A stretch of 64,000 nucleotides of DNA from Cryptomeria japonica (lineage: Eukaryota; Streptophyta; Pinopsida; Cupressales; Cupressaceae): assembly GCF_030272615.1 (NCBI RefSeq), contig NC_081415.1, positions 627,915,240 to 627,979,239 of the forward strand, given 5' to 3'. Below are positions 11,147 to 21,543 of the stretch, piece after piece. The notes below the pieces were generated by a model. It made no database searches, had not been told where the DNA came from, and saw only the letters and a program-made list of their open reading frames with translations. Within the stretch, counting starts at the first letter, position 1, and each line of letters starts with the position of its first letter. The translations under genes were made by a program, and so were the position numbers.

Positions 11147-11583
11147 GAAAGCTCCAGTAATTGATCATGACAAGGGGCACGCACCCAATGAAATTTTGAA
11201 AGACATATACAACAACCAAGATTGAAACATATGCACAAGGACTGGAAACCTGAGTATGCAAGACAATGATGTTGACCAATCATAGGCCTGGAACAAAACA
11301 TTGGGTCAGAGCAAAGATAAGTGTGATAAAGCTGCGGGGGAAAAGTATAGCTAGGAGTCATGATAGATGACGGAGCAATAATATTTTACACATGGTGCCT
11401 GTTTGCCACGTTTTCACCATGGTACTTGCCCAAAGCACCTGTTTTGCCAGGTTTTCACTAGAGGGCGAATTGTTTTTCTTTACTTTTGTTTGTCTTTTTC
11501 TTTTCTTTTTTTTCTTTTTCACTTTTTTTAATGTTTTTTGATTTTTTCAGGATCATATTTGAAGAACTGTTGACAGAAAACTA
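11147..11583. other. 3' untranslated region after D2 integrase
   Basis: A purine/pyrimidine-biased stretch on the 3' side of the integrase stop. It contains paired GTGAAAACCTGGCAAAACAG-like and GTGAAAACGTGGCAAACAGG-like repeats (read on minus, about 11400-11460). A related stretch follows the integrase remnant at 46807. Confidence 0.5.
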
Positions 11584-12717
11584 TGCCTAGTACTTGCGAA
11601 GGTGCATGCTATTGACTGGATCTGACAAAGGTTCACCTTCTGGGGTGGCAAGCTGATATGACCTCAAGCCATAGGTTGCAGTAACTATGAAAGGCCCAAC
11701 CCAATTAGGTTCAAACTTTCCTTTGATGATGTCAATATATTGTGCATTCTTGGGGTTTGCCTTTAGAACTAGATCTCCCACTTCAAAGTGTCTCCCTTTG
11801 ACCTTCTTATTATAAGAGCGACAGAGATGGTTTTGGTATGCTTGCAAATGTGTCAGGGTTGTTTGACGTTTCTCATCTAACATCTCAAGCTGATACTACT
11901 GAGAGACTCCATGCATCTCATCATCGATCAAATGTTGCAAGGAAACACACAAAGAGGGAATCTCCACTTCCAAGGGTAAAATGGCTTCCGCACCATACAC
12001 CAAGGAATAAGTTTTTTGCGCCAGTAGGTGTGCGGATAGAAGTACGATAAGCCCATAGTGCTGGATTCAACTGTACATGCCAATCTCGACCAGCGTCATT
12101 GACAACCTTTTTCAGGATCTTAATAATGGTTTTATTTGATGCTTCGGCTTGACCATTACTGTGTGGATAATAAGGACTGGAGAAACGGTGTTGGATGCGA
12201 AATTTTTCATAGAGTTCCTTGACATCTTTATTTTTAAATGGACGGCCATTATCTATGACAATTGCAAGGGGAACCCCATATCTGCATATGATATAATTCA
12301 GTAGGAATTTTGAAATTTGTACACCAGTGATATAGGTCATAGGAATAGCCTCGATCCATTTTGTAAAGTACTCTATGGCTATAATGATGAACTTGTGTCC
12401 ATTTGTAGATGTCGGGTGAATCTTGCCAATAAGATCCAATCCCCATTGAGAAAAGGGCCACGGGGATATGACAGAATGAAGCTCTTGGGCTGGCGCATGA
12501 ATGTAATTTCCATGGGTTTGGCATTTGTAGCACTTCTTGACAAAATCATGAACATCCTTTTCCATAGTGGGCCAATAATACCTAGCACGAACCAACTTTT
12601 TGGCTAAGCTCAGACCATTGAAATGGCCCCCACATATACCATCGTGAACCTCACGTAAAGCCATTTGTGCTTTGTCAGAATCCAAACACCTAAGGAGGGT
12701 ATGGTCAAAGGAACGAC
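11584..12717 (-). pseudogene. Ty3/gypsy integrase (D2), frameshifted
   Basis: The integrase joins element cDNA to target DNA. Read on minus from about 12717 it has an N-terminal zinc-binding part (HDGICGGHFNGLSLAKK, then CYKCQ), the catalytic core (WGLDLIGKIHP, VIDNGRPF, and Glu in HSNGQAEASNKT) and the C-terminal part (RHFEVGDLVLKANPK, GPFIVTATYG, VNSMHLRKY). A frameshift around 12027 separates core from C-terminus, and a TAG lies near 11900. The zinc-finger spacing and lack of a chromodomain fit the Tat lineage. RT and RNase H, expected just upstream, are absent because the sequence flips strand at about 12718. Confidence 0.85.
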
Positions 12718-13328
12718 GTTAAAGGGTGTCTATGTTGATGACCTATTATGCAAGTCTGTCACAAGAGATTGTCATTTAGCCATCCTTGGTCCAATCTTTG
12801 ACCGAATGGAAACCTACAAGCTCAGACTCAACCCAAAGAAGTGTGTCTTTGGTGTCATAGCTGGCAAATCATTAGGGTACATTATTTCTCATAGAGGCAT
12901 CGAAGTCGACCCTACCAAGGTTAAAGCAATAATGGATATGCCTCCTCCTTCCAATCTCCATCAACTAAGAAGTCTGCAAGGAAAGCTACAGTCAATCCGT
13001 CATTTTATAGCTCAATTGGCAGACAAATGTCATCCCTTCCAGCATTTATTGCATAAAGGTGTCACTTTTAAATGGACCAAGCAATGTCAATCAACATTTC
13101 AAACTCTCAAGGATTATCTGCTGTCACCACCTATTCTAATGCCTCCGATAGAAGGAAAGCCATTCATATTGTATATCTCTGCAACTGAAATGGCACTGGG
13201 AGTTCTCTTGGCCCAACAGGATGAGAAAGACAAAGAGCAGGCTATTTATTATATCAGTCGAACACTAGTGGGCTATGAGCTAAATTATTCAGCTATTGAA
13301 CGTGCATGTTTATCACGAAAACTAATAT
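12718..13328 (+). pseudogene. Gypsy reverse transcriptase C-terminus plus RNase H (fragment D3)
   Basis: The plus-strand frame begins within RT at VYVDDLLCKS, the YVDD active-site box, and runs through LRLNPKKCVFG, GYIISHRGIEVDP and the RNase H start (PFILYISATEMALGVLLAQQ, YYISRTLVGYELNYSAIE). It has no internal stop but is truncated at both ends. At the left it abuts the minus-strand integrase of D2; at the right it joins LTR sequence at about 13329 after a short filler. The rest of RNase H, integrase and the PMD region are missing, so this is a large internal deletion. Confidence 0.85.
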
Positions 13329-14331
13329 CAATTTGATCTCCTTGTCAATCTTGGTCAAATTGTCATTGATTTTTGTCAGCCAATCTCAATCATTTGTCAG
13401 CATTAGTCCTTTGTTAATCATAATCATGATCGAATCGACATCAATTATCTTTTGTCAAGACTTAATTGTCGTCCTTGCATTTCTAATTCATCTTCTAAGG
13501 TTTTATGATTTATTCATTTAATCTTGTTTGTCATTTTCCCTTTTAGGTTAAATAATTTATTTATTTATCCTAAGTTTTCTTGTCACAATTAAATATTTAC
13601 TTAATTGGCTAATTAATTCCTCTCTCTTTTTGTGAATTAATTAATGGATGAAAAATTATTAATTAATTTACCTAATTTTCCAATTTACTAATTTCTCCTA
13701 ATTTCTAATTTCCTAAATTCCATCAATTTCTAATTTCCTAATTTCCAATTCATCTAATTTTCTATTTTCTCCTATTTTTCTAATATTTCCCCTAATTTCA
13801 TGGGAATGACATTTCAATCTTGTCATAATTTGTCAATCAATCAATTTTGCATAGCAACCTTGTCAATTTTGTCATAATTTGTCAATCAATCAATCTTGCA
13901 TAGAAAATGTTAATTTGTCATAATTTGTCATATTTGTCATTCTTGATTTGAAATTTCCTTTCAAATCTCTTCATGCTAATCTTGTCATCTCTCCAATTTG
14001 TCTATAAATTGGATGAATTTCTTCAATCAGAGATCCGATCAATCAATCATGCTTCTAGTATCCTTATGCTGTCTTGTCAATCTTTCTTTCATATTATGAT
14101 TATGCACTTTTAGGTGAGATACACAAACACACTAATTTGAAGGAGAAAGAAGGACAATGGAGAATTCTGGAGGAGACATTCACGTTTGCAATGGTTTGCA
14201 TTTAGTTTAAATGTCTTATTTTCAGTATCTCTATTGAATGTTTTAGGATTGTTATCATTGCAATTTAGTTTTCGTGATTGAGCTAGTCTAATATCTATTG
14301 CTTTGATGTTTTCCAAATTCCTATCTACAAT
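13329..14331 (+). repeat. D-family LTR, 3' two-thirds (fragment D3)
   Basis: It matches the 3' part of the D LTR, entering at the CAATTTGATCTCC segment and ending CTATCTACA at 14331. The putative TATA box TATAAATT is at 14003-14010. It is fused directly to the RNase H fragment and ends inside element E sequence. Confidence 0.85.
14003..14010 (+). promoter_or_regulatory. Putative LTR TATA box (D3)
   Basis: TATAAATT in the same context as at 5489-5496 and 30548-30555. Confidence 0.55.
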
Positions 14332-14440
14332 ATTAATTAATAGAAAGACACGAAAATGAATTAAATAAATTAATCTTTTCAAATTAACTATTTGATAGAA
14401 GAATAATTTAATTGATCATAGCCATTTTTATGTGTATACA

Positions 14441-14458
14441 TTTTGCCCCTCTTTGAAA
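14441..14458 (-). promoter_or_regulatory. Polypurine tract of element E
   Basis: On minus, CATTTCAAAGAGGGGCAAAA runs into the LTR start TGTATACAC. It is almost the same as the tract of the D elements, so E probably borrowed or shares gypsy machinery. Confidence 0.7.
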
Positions 14459-15028
14459 TGATGTTGAGACAACATTGTTTCAAAGATTAAATGAAGTCTC
14501 ATTAATGTGCCTGGTGAAGATTAAAAATCCTGATTGTGTGCCCCAGATACTGATTTTTGGATATTGATTTGATGATGATGCCCCTTGAGAGATCATTTGT
14601 GCATTAAAGAAATGAATTTCATCCTCAGAATGCTACCCGCAACAAGTTAGTTTCACAAAATACAAATGGAAATGCTACAGGAAATCCAAACTCAACCAAT
14701 GAAACTACATGAAATACATATGAAATAAAAATACTATTATTACCTTCATGATTTATGTCTCATTATGTCCTAACTCCATTGTTCCTGGTTGCAAATGGTG
14801 TGCTCTCAGACAATGCACTAATAGCTTCCAAGATGACATATGAAGAATGGACTGATAACTGATAGTTAACAAATGCTATGATATGCAATACTACATGATT
14901 ATGCTATAATGACAATTACTATTTACTTCAAGATTAAAACTCATAGATGCATAAGTTTTACAAATGATTTTCTTGAAAATGCACTTGAAGTCTCTTGAAG
15001 TCTAACTCTCTCTCAACTGAAGCTCTTG

Positions 15029-15036
15029 ATTTTATA
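15029..15036 (-). promoter_or_regulatory. Putative LTR TATA box (E)
   Basis: On minus, TATAAAAT lies in the context GTCTATAAAATCAAGAGC, about 710 bp from the LTR start. Position and sequence suit an LTR promoter. Confidence 0.5.
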
Positions 15037-15745
15037 GACTTTGAGAGGATGAGATGATGTGGCTTAGATCAATGGTCATGATTAGATCTACAAATTTGGA
15101 TGGCTATGAGCAAAGGTGAAGGTTGAGAGAAAGGGGGAAAGAGAAGACAAGTGTCACTCATCTCACCTTGACTGGGTTGCTGACTAAGAGAATATGGGGA
15201 TGGTTTGAGAAGATTTAGGCATGATAGGACAAGAGGACTCAAGTCCTTCCTAAGATGTAAGGGTGTTGGATAGAATATAGGAGATGGTTATGAAATATGT
15301 GTACGTACACAATATTCATTAAGTTTGCAGGTTTAAGATAAATGAATTTATATTTAAGAAATATTAATTTCTTTAGCCACATGTTTGATGAGTTGGCAAA
15401 GGGAAGATGAAGTGGAGATGGAGGGTGAGTTGGAAAAGAAAGAGTAAATAATTTAGGAAATTATTTAATATTTGAGACTATAGGATAGGAGAATAACTTT
15501 TAAATATTGGATATTTAATTGATTGGAGGAGATAATTAAATATTTAGATATTCAATTAACTTGGTTAAAGAAATAATTAAATATTATATATTTAATTAAT
15601 TAGAAGAATATGATAGATGAATTAATTAATAAAATATTAATTAATAGAAAGACACGAAAAATGAATTAAATAAATTAATCTTTTCAAATTAACTATTTAA
15701 TAGAGGAATAATTTAATTTCTGATAGCCATTTTTATGTGCATACA

Positions 15746-16095
15746 AGACCAACAAGAATTCAAAAATTTGCACAAAAGTTGCTCATGACAACTTTTGACA
15801 AAGTTGTCAAAAATGTCATTTCTTGCACCCGAATGGCTTGGGTGAAGAATAACACCTCTAAACGCCCTAGAAGCACATAAAACAATGAAAACCACTAGGA
15901 AAAACATATCCTAAACATACTTAGTCCCCTTTTTTCCAAAATTCCTAATTGGCTTATCAAGATGCCAAAATAGGAGTTTGGCTCACAAGATGGGGTCCTG
16001 TATTACAAACACAAAATGCATGATTGAAACAGAAGGAAAAAATCCTAAGACATGTTTAAGGTCTTATCCTTCCTCCTCTGAGCCTGAATGATCAT
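15746..16095. other. Unassigned stretch between E and F integrase
   Basis: No gene is seen. A repeated theme of CAACTTTGACAAAGTTGTCA-like sequence resembles 58060-58120, so it may be a scrap of another gypsy LTR. The bases right after E (AGACC) would be its target-site duplicate, but the partner cannot be checked. Confidence 0.4.
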
Positions 16096-16519
16096 GTTGA
16101 AGGGGTGCCCCTACACAAGACATATTTTCATTATAACTACTACAGATTATTTTACAAAGTGGGTAGAAGCAATCCCTCTTCAAACCACTACTGCTGAAGT
16201 AATTTTTTAGTTCCATCATTTCTTGATTTGGTATACCTTCCACTTTGTTCTTTGACATTGGGAATTCATTCAAGAACAAAAATGTGAAGAAATTTCTTGA
16301 GAAATATCACATTTAGCATCACTTTTCCACACCTTATTATCCTCAATCTAACGGTCAAGCCAAATCCTCTAATAAAATTATTGGGCAAATTCTTCATGAT
16401 CGTAAACAAGCATGGTAAGGATTGGCATAGCTAGTTGGCTTATGCCCTTTGGGCCTATCAAACAAGTGTGCACATAGCTACATGTACCACTCCTTATAAT
16501 CTTGTTTGTGGTGTTGACG
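16096..16519 (+). pseudogene. Ty3/gypsy integrase, first part (element F), degenerate
   Basis: The plus-strand frame reads IFIITTTDYFTKWVEAIPLQ then shifts. Later pieces include EKYHI, HFSTPYYPQSNGQAK (the region of the catalytic Glu, here lost or out of frame) and LAYALWAYQTSVH, ending in TTPYNLVCGVDA at 16519. The coding continues at 34416 after the inserted element A, with the five bases CTATT duplicated at the break. Several stops (for example at AEVIF-stop) and frameshifts show long inactivity. The integrase N-terminus and everything upstream are missing. Confidence 0.8.
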
Positions 16520-16524
16520 CTATT
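16520..16524. repeat. Target-site duplication of element A, left
   Basis: CTATT precedes the LTR end of A and recurs at 34411-34415 after the other end. Removing A and one copy rejoins the F integrase. Confidence 0.88.
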
Positions 16525-16554
16525 TGATGAACCAATGATGAATAGTTAGTACCA
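16525..16554 (-). repeat. LTR3 remnant of element A
   Basis: Only the last 30 bp of the LTR (on plus, TGATGAACCAATGATGAATA onward) survive. They are joined to gag sequence through the shared bases CCA at 16552-16554, a microhomology deletion scar. Confidence 0.75.
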
Positions 16555-16922
16555 TATTGTTGAATGGTCTCTCCTTCAACCATCCGCATGTCTTCAAACT
16601 TTCCCCTAAGAATTTCTTCCTTAGCTTGTTTCACATGCTCATCACCATCATAGATATTCTCAAGGGCATCCCATACTTCTTTGGGATTCTCTTTGTCCTG
16701 AACATCAATAAACTCAATGTCAGATAAACTGCTAATTAGGGCTTCAATGACTTGCCCATTCTCTCTCTTTTGATCATCGGTGAGAGTACCAGTAGGGATA
16801 ACATAAGCATTCTCAACATAGCTCCAATGTCGAGCACCTATGCTTCTGATGTATATCTTCATTCTGTCCTTCCATATTTTAAAGTTATCTCTGTTGAACT
16901 TTGGACCTTCCCTCTTCATCAT
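16555..16922 (-). pseudogene. Copia gag fragment (second internal region of A)
   Basis: The N-terminal half of a copia gag starts at 16922 with MMKREGPKFNRDNFKIWKDR and includes GARHWSYVENAY and EVWDALENIYDGDEHVKQAK. It is open until GETIQQYG, where it runs into the LTR3 scrap. It is less damaged than the first gag copy at 32820, which reads a stop instead of W at GAxHWSY. Gag would form the cytoplasmic virus-like particle. No zinc knuckle, protease or pol follows. Confidence 0.85.
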
Positions 16923-16978
16923 TAGAGTAGGATCTTTACCTCAAGTGGTTAAGCTTACAACATAGAGGACCTGGAGGA

Positions 16979-16990
16979 TGCTTTGATACC
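16979..16990 (-). promoter_or_regulatory. Primer-binding site next to LTR2 (mutated)
   Basis: On minus, TGGTATCAAAGC is one base off the iMet-tRNA complement TGGTATCAGAGC. It lies 3 bp inside the LTR2 end, as for LTR1. Confidence 0.75.
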
Positions 16991-16993
16991 AAT

Positions 16994-18515
16994 TGATTAA
17001 TCAATGATGAATAGTTAGTACCAAATTGGTACTGAGAGGGGGGGTGAATCAATATTGATAAAAATACTTTTTCTTGAACCGGTTTGACTAAGAACCCTGC
17101 ACTTCGACTGACAAGCAATAACACCGGTCTAAACCAGATTACTGCCAGTTAAGCATAGTGAAAGACATAAACCAGTAACTCAACTTTCCACACAATCTAA
17201 CATCTTATTTCCACTTCACCCATATGCATACACTAGTAATACTATAATAGAAATGTAAAGACTTACTGGTTCAACATGCTTTACCACTTAACAGAGAATA
17301 ACAAAGCATCACATGAAAAGAATCATACATAACACACATATTTTTCACATGGAAACCCAACTGGGAAAAACCACGGTGGGGATGAATACCCACAAGCCCT
17401 TTCTTTGAACCCTCTTATAGTCCGCTCTATTAGGAGCCTAGTCCGGTTAAAGACTTTACAATAGGTTCTGTTAGGAACTGATTCTGCTAGGGATCACCTG
17501 GTTAAGGGATGGCTAAAATACCTGGTTAAGGATTAAACCCTGTTAAAGATTACCTTGTTAGAGGATTTTCTTAGAACTCAATGATTTTGAGTCACCCTAT
17601 TAAAGGATTTATAGCAAGCCAGTTAAAGCTACCCTATTAAGGGATTTTCCAACTTTTGAAGTGGTTAGAGATCAACAGCTATTACAATGATTTGGTAACA
17701 AAACTCAATGCCAATGCAGATCCACTTTAGTTCCTTCCTTTTGCACTCACACTTTGCAGGTATCTATTCTCTTATCTAGTCTAGCAAGAATTATGTATCT
17801 TTACACTTAGATACATACACAACTTTTGCCAACAACCTCAACATGAATAACAACATCAACCTTATAGGAAAAAGATAGGTCAGTAGCATAAACCCTAAAC
17901 CCTAAACATTTAGGTTAAGCAATTCAGTCGGTTCAATCCTGATCATTGATCATATTGCATTGATTACAAAAGTCTTGAACAAATCTCAAGATGTTCTCCA
18001 ACATTTTTTCTTAACCGCTTCTTGGAGGCTGATAACCCATCACACATTCTCCACCATTTATAGAGACTTCACACATTCCCGAGGTAGATAGGATCAATCT
18101 CCTTCATGCAAGATCCTTCATGCGCACAAGGCTGACATGGCAACACAATCTATTCTTCATTACAATGCTAACACATCACACAATGTCATCAGTTGAATCA
18201 CATAGGCATAGAACACTTCAACTGGAAACCCTGAAACTAAGACTACCAACCGGTAGTCATACCATATGAAACCTTGATACAAAACATTCCACATACCAGT
18301 TCACTTGGACAAACATACCGCTTCACTTTTTCACATATGCCAGTTCACATTTCAACATACCGGTTCACTTGGACAGCCATACTGCTTCATTTTTTCCCAT
18401 ATACCGGTTCTCTTACAAGTGCTTACTTCAATATACTAGTTCACTCTTCATCATATTGACATTAATAACAACATACAATATCATCATGTCAACATATTCT
18501 ACACATATGCCAACA
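16994..18515 (-). repeat. LTR2 of element A
   Basis: 1,522 bp, minus start TGTTGGCATATGTG at 18515, end TGATTAATCA at 16994 (plus view). It is the same length as LTR1 and near-identical by eye. A TATAAATG motif (18055-18062, minus) is a possible core promoter, but LTR1 has a changed base there. It is repeat-rich in CCGGTTCAC-type motifs near 18290-18440. Confidence 0.88.
17890..17907. repeat. Telobox-like repeat in LTR2 of A
   Basis: AAACCCTAAACCCTAAAC equals two and a half plant telomere units. It recurs at 33785-33802 (LTR1), inverted at 22096-22113 (B 5' LTR), and in decayed form near 28039-28057 (B 3' LTR). Confidence 0.8.
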
Positions 18516-18530
18516 ATCTCCCCCTTTGGC
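18516..18530 (-). promoter_or_regulatory. Polypurine tract of element A
   Basis: On minus, GCCAAAGGGGGAGAT directly precedes the TGTTGGC start of LTR2, which fixes LTR2 as the 3' LTR of the complete internal region. The segment 18531-18782 is untranslated and rich in CTCCCCC blocks. Confidence 0.88.
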
Positions 18531-18782
18531 ATTGATGGCAATATACAAAGATATATCTAAGCTTCACATATTCTCTCCCAATACTACATATATCTTCTCC
18601 CCCAATACTGCAGATATCTTCTCTACTTCACATCTTCTCCCCCTTTGACAATAATGCCAAATTGAAGGCATAAGCATCTATGTTCTACTATGCTACTCCC
18701 CCTAAGGAGTAGCATCCTTCAACACACCAATCCTGAGAAAAATATATCAATGTAAGTCCTTACTGATGTGGAGCACACACCT

Positions 18783-21543
18783 TTAGTTCACCTCTTGAAG
18801 GGGCAGCATCCCTAATTCACCTCTCAAATAGGTAAAGGTGGCCTTCGGTAGAGGCTTGGTGAATATGTTTGCTAACTGCTCCTTACTGGAAACATGTTCC
18901 AGTATAACTTCTTTGTTTTGAACCTTTTCCCTTAAGAAATGATACTTAAGCTCAAAGTGCTTGGTTCTAGAATGTAAAACTAGATTCTTGGAGATGTTAA
19001 TCGCACTTGTGTTGTCTAAAAATATACTTACCGGTTCAGATAGAAGAACTTTGAAGCCATTTAATACATGCTTCATCCAAATTGTTTGGGTGCAGTTCAT
19101 AAATGCTGCAACATACTCTGCTTCTGCTGTAGACTGATAGATACAGCTCTATTTCTTACTCATCCATGAGACTAGTCTTCCACCAAGAAAGAATGCACCA
19201 CCGGTTGTGCTCTTTCAGTCATCCATATTACCAACCCAGTCAGCATCTATAAACACTTTCAGGTTGAAATCATTACTGTATGGATACCATAATCCATAGT
19301 CAATAGTTCCCTTCAGATATCTCAGAATCTGCTTGACTACTACCAAGTGGGATTCTCTTGGGTTTTTCTGGAATCGTGCAGCAATGCCCACTACATTTGC
19401 AATGTTCAGTCTGCTATGTACTACATAGTGCAATTTACCAATCATTGATCAGTATTCCTTCTCATTTACCAACCCTGAGTCATCCTCTTTGGATAATTTA
19501 CAACCAGTTACCATAAGAGTACCAACCGGTTTGCTGTCTTCCATGCCAAAGGTCTTCAACACCTCTTGGACATATTTGGATTGAGTGATAAAGATTCCAT
19601 CTTTCATTTGTTGAGTCTATAGTCCAATGAAGAACTTAATCTCCCCTATAAGTGACATCTCAAACTCCTTTTTCATCTCATCTACCAAATCATGACTCAT
19701 CTTGTCATCTCCTCCAAAGATTATGTCATCAACAGATACCTCGTAGATCAGAATCTGATATCCTTCCGACTTCAGGTAGATATTACTATCCTCACTTGTT
19801 CTCTCAAATCCAATCTTCACAAGATGGGAGTGCAAGTGTTCATACCATGCTCTAGTTGCATGCTTTAGTCCATACAAGGCCTTATGTAGCCTACACACCA
19901 TGTCACTGTCTTTTGATAGGGCAAACCCATCTGGTTGCTCTATATACACCTCCTCTTCTAGTATTCCATTTAGGAATGCAAACTTTACATCCATTTGATA
20001 TACTTTGAATCCCTTGAATGCTGCATATGCAAGAAGCATACGAACTCCTTCCAATCTGGCTATTGGAGCAAAGGTTTCTCCATAGTCTTCTCCTTATTCT
20101 TGGGAATATCCTTTACACACCAATCTAGCTTTGTTTCTAACCACTGAACCATCTTCATTCAGCTTATTTATGAAAACCCATTTGGTGCCAATGACATTTT
20201 TATGCTCCGGTCTGGGTACCAAAGACCATGTACCATTCTTTTCTATCTGGTCAAGTTCCTCTTCCATTGCCTTGATCCAGTCTTCATCTTTATGTGCCTC
20301 TCTAAATGTTTTAGGCTCAAATTTAGAGATCATGCAAGAGTTTTATCTGATCTTTTTTCTTGTAAGAATTCCTGCATCCTTGTCTCCTATGATTTTCTTT
20401 GGATCATGATTCATCTTTACATACCTAGGAATGATCTTAGTTATTTCCTCTTTCTTTTCTTCTTCATCCTCATCTTCATCAGCCTCAGCATCCACCGGTG
20501 TAGGAGCACTGTTACTGGTGCTTGGCTATTTTGCAACCAGTTTCCAGAAGGTTACTACCAGTTCATCTCCTACTTGCTCACTGCTGGTTTCCTCAGATTT
20601 CTTAGAGGTTTCATCAACTCTAACATTGATGCTTTCAACAATTCTCTGAGTCCTATTGTTGAAACATTTGAGAGCTTTTCTCTTTGTAGAATATCCTAGG
20701 AATATTGCCTCATCACATTAAGCATCAAAATTGCTCTGATATTTACTCCTCTTGATATAACATCTATTACCAAACACTCTAAAGTAGCTTACCACTGGTG
20801 TCTTACCGGTCCAGTACTCATAAGGTGTTTTGTCCTTACCCTTTTTGATGAGTACCCGGTTTATTGTGTAGACTGCAGTGCTCACCGCTTCTCTCCAAAA
20901 GGTGTGAGCAACCTTTCCTTGGATCAACATAGTTCTAGCTACTTCAACCATAGTTCGGTTGTTTCTTTCAGCTAGGCCATTCTACTGTGGAGTTTGAGGG
21001 GTAGACAATTGCCTCTTGTGCCATTCTCTTCACAGTATTTGTTGAATTCACCAGAAGTGAATTCTCCTTCTTGATTAGTTCTTAAACACTTAGTCCTCTT
21101 ACCACTTTCTTTTTCTACAAGTGCTCTAAAGGATTTAAACTTTCCAAAAGCTTTAGATTTGTCCTTCAAGAATGTGACCCACATCATCCTTGAGCAATCA
21201 TCAGTAAGAATCATAAAATACCTATCTCCCTGCACACTCCTAGTTTTCATAGGACAACACAAATAAGTATGCACAAGATCAAGTAAATTGTTTGCAGTGA
21301 AAGGTTTACCTTTGAAGGTTGAGGAAGACATTTTCCCTAGTTGACACTCTCTGTACAAAAGATTTTCTGGTTTGCTCAGCATAGGCAATCCTCTAACTGC
21401 CTTGATCTTACTGGCCTTCACAATATTGTCAAAGTTTACATGGCAGAGTCTCCTATGCCATATCCAGATATCCTCAAACTTAGCCATAAGACATGTATTG
21501 ACATTAGCATTTAGCTGAAATAGGTTACCTTTCATCTGCATAC
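18783..21543 (-). pseudogene. Copia pol, downstream part of A (integrase, RT, RNase H)
   Basis: This continues, on minus, the frame broken by B at 21543. The order is GAG-pre-integrase (WHRRLCHVNFDNIV, CRECQLGK), integrase core, RT and RNase H. Integrase has HTYLCCPM where B reads HTDLCGPM, so the first catalytic Asp is lost. A frameshift near 21010 precedes the rest. RT contains [36 protein letters not shown] and SVDDIIFGG (YVDD degraded). RNase H ends STKHFEL-type RTKHFELKYHFLRE, EQLANIFTKPLP and a natural stop at 18783. Stops include several TAG at sites that are Q or R in relatives. The order integrase before RT defines Ty1/copia. Confidence 0.9.

Larger units (their letters stand above)
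5172..12717 (-). mobile_element. Tat-type Ty3/gypsy element, 3' two-thirds (copy D2)
   Basis: Read on the minus strand: integrase (12717 to 11584), 3' untranslated region, minisatellite (11146-10731), non-coding DNA, antisense PMD pseudogene (7585-9480 on plus), polypurine tract and LTR (6759 to 5172). Gag, protease and RT are missing upstream because the sequence switches strand at about 12718. No TSD is visible, and the last bases of the LTR (expected TGTAGATAGG on plus) are altered to TTGAGATAGG. This suggests the end was lost in the rearrangement that built the palindrome. Confidence 0.85.
14332..15745 (-). mobile_element. Short non-autonomous LTR element E
   Basis: Two copies of one LTR start, both read on minus as TGTATxCACATAAAAATGGC, begin at 14440 and 15745, and the following 105 bp match closely (14332-14440 versus 15627-15745). 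A gypsy-type polypurine tract (14441-14458) precedes the first, making it the truncated 3' LTR. The 15745 copy is then the 5' LTR, with a TATA motif at 15029-15036. Only about 1.3 kb separates the two LTR starts and no gag or pol is present, so this is a small non-autonomous or deleted element. Its 3' LTR is cut by D3. Confidence 0.65.

Noticed and set aside
11838-12607. Plus-strand open frames across the D2 integrase (11838-12050, 12317-12607)
   Set aside because: Opposite-strand readings of the integrase, which has all its motifs on minus.
17885-17910. Interstitial telomere
   Set aside because: Only two and a half units, repeated at the same place in each LTR of the family, so it is an LTR motif and not a former chromosome end.
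20202-20699. 165-residue open frame on plus
   Set aside because: It is the opposite strand of the RT-linker region of A, which is clearly coding on minus.
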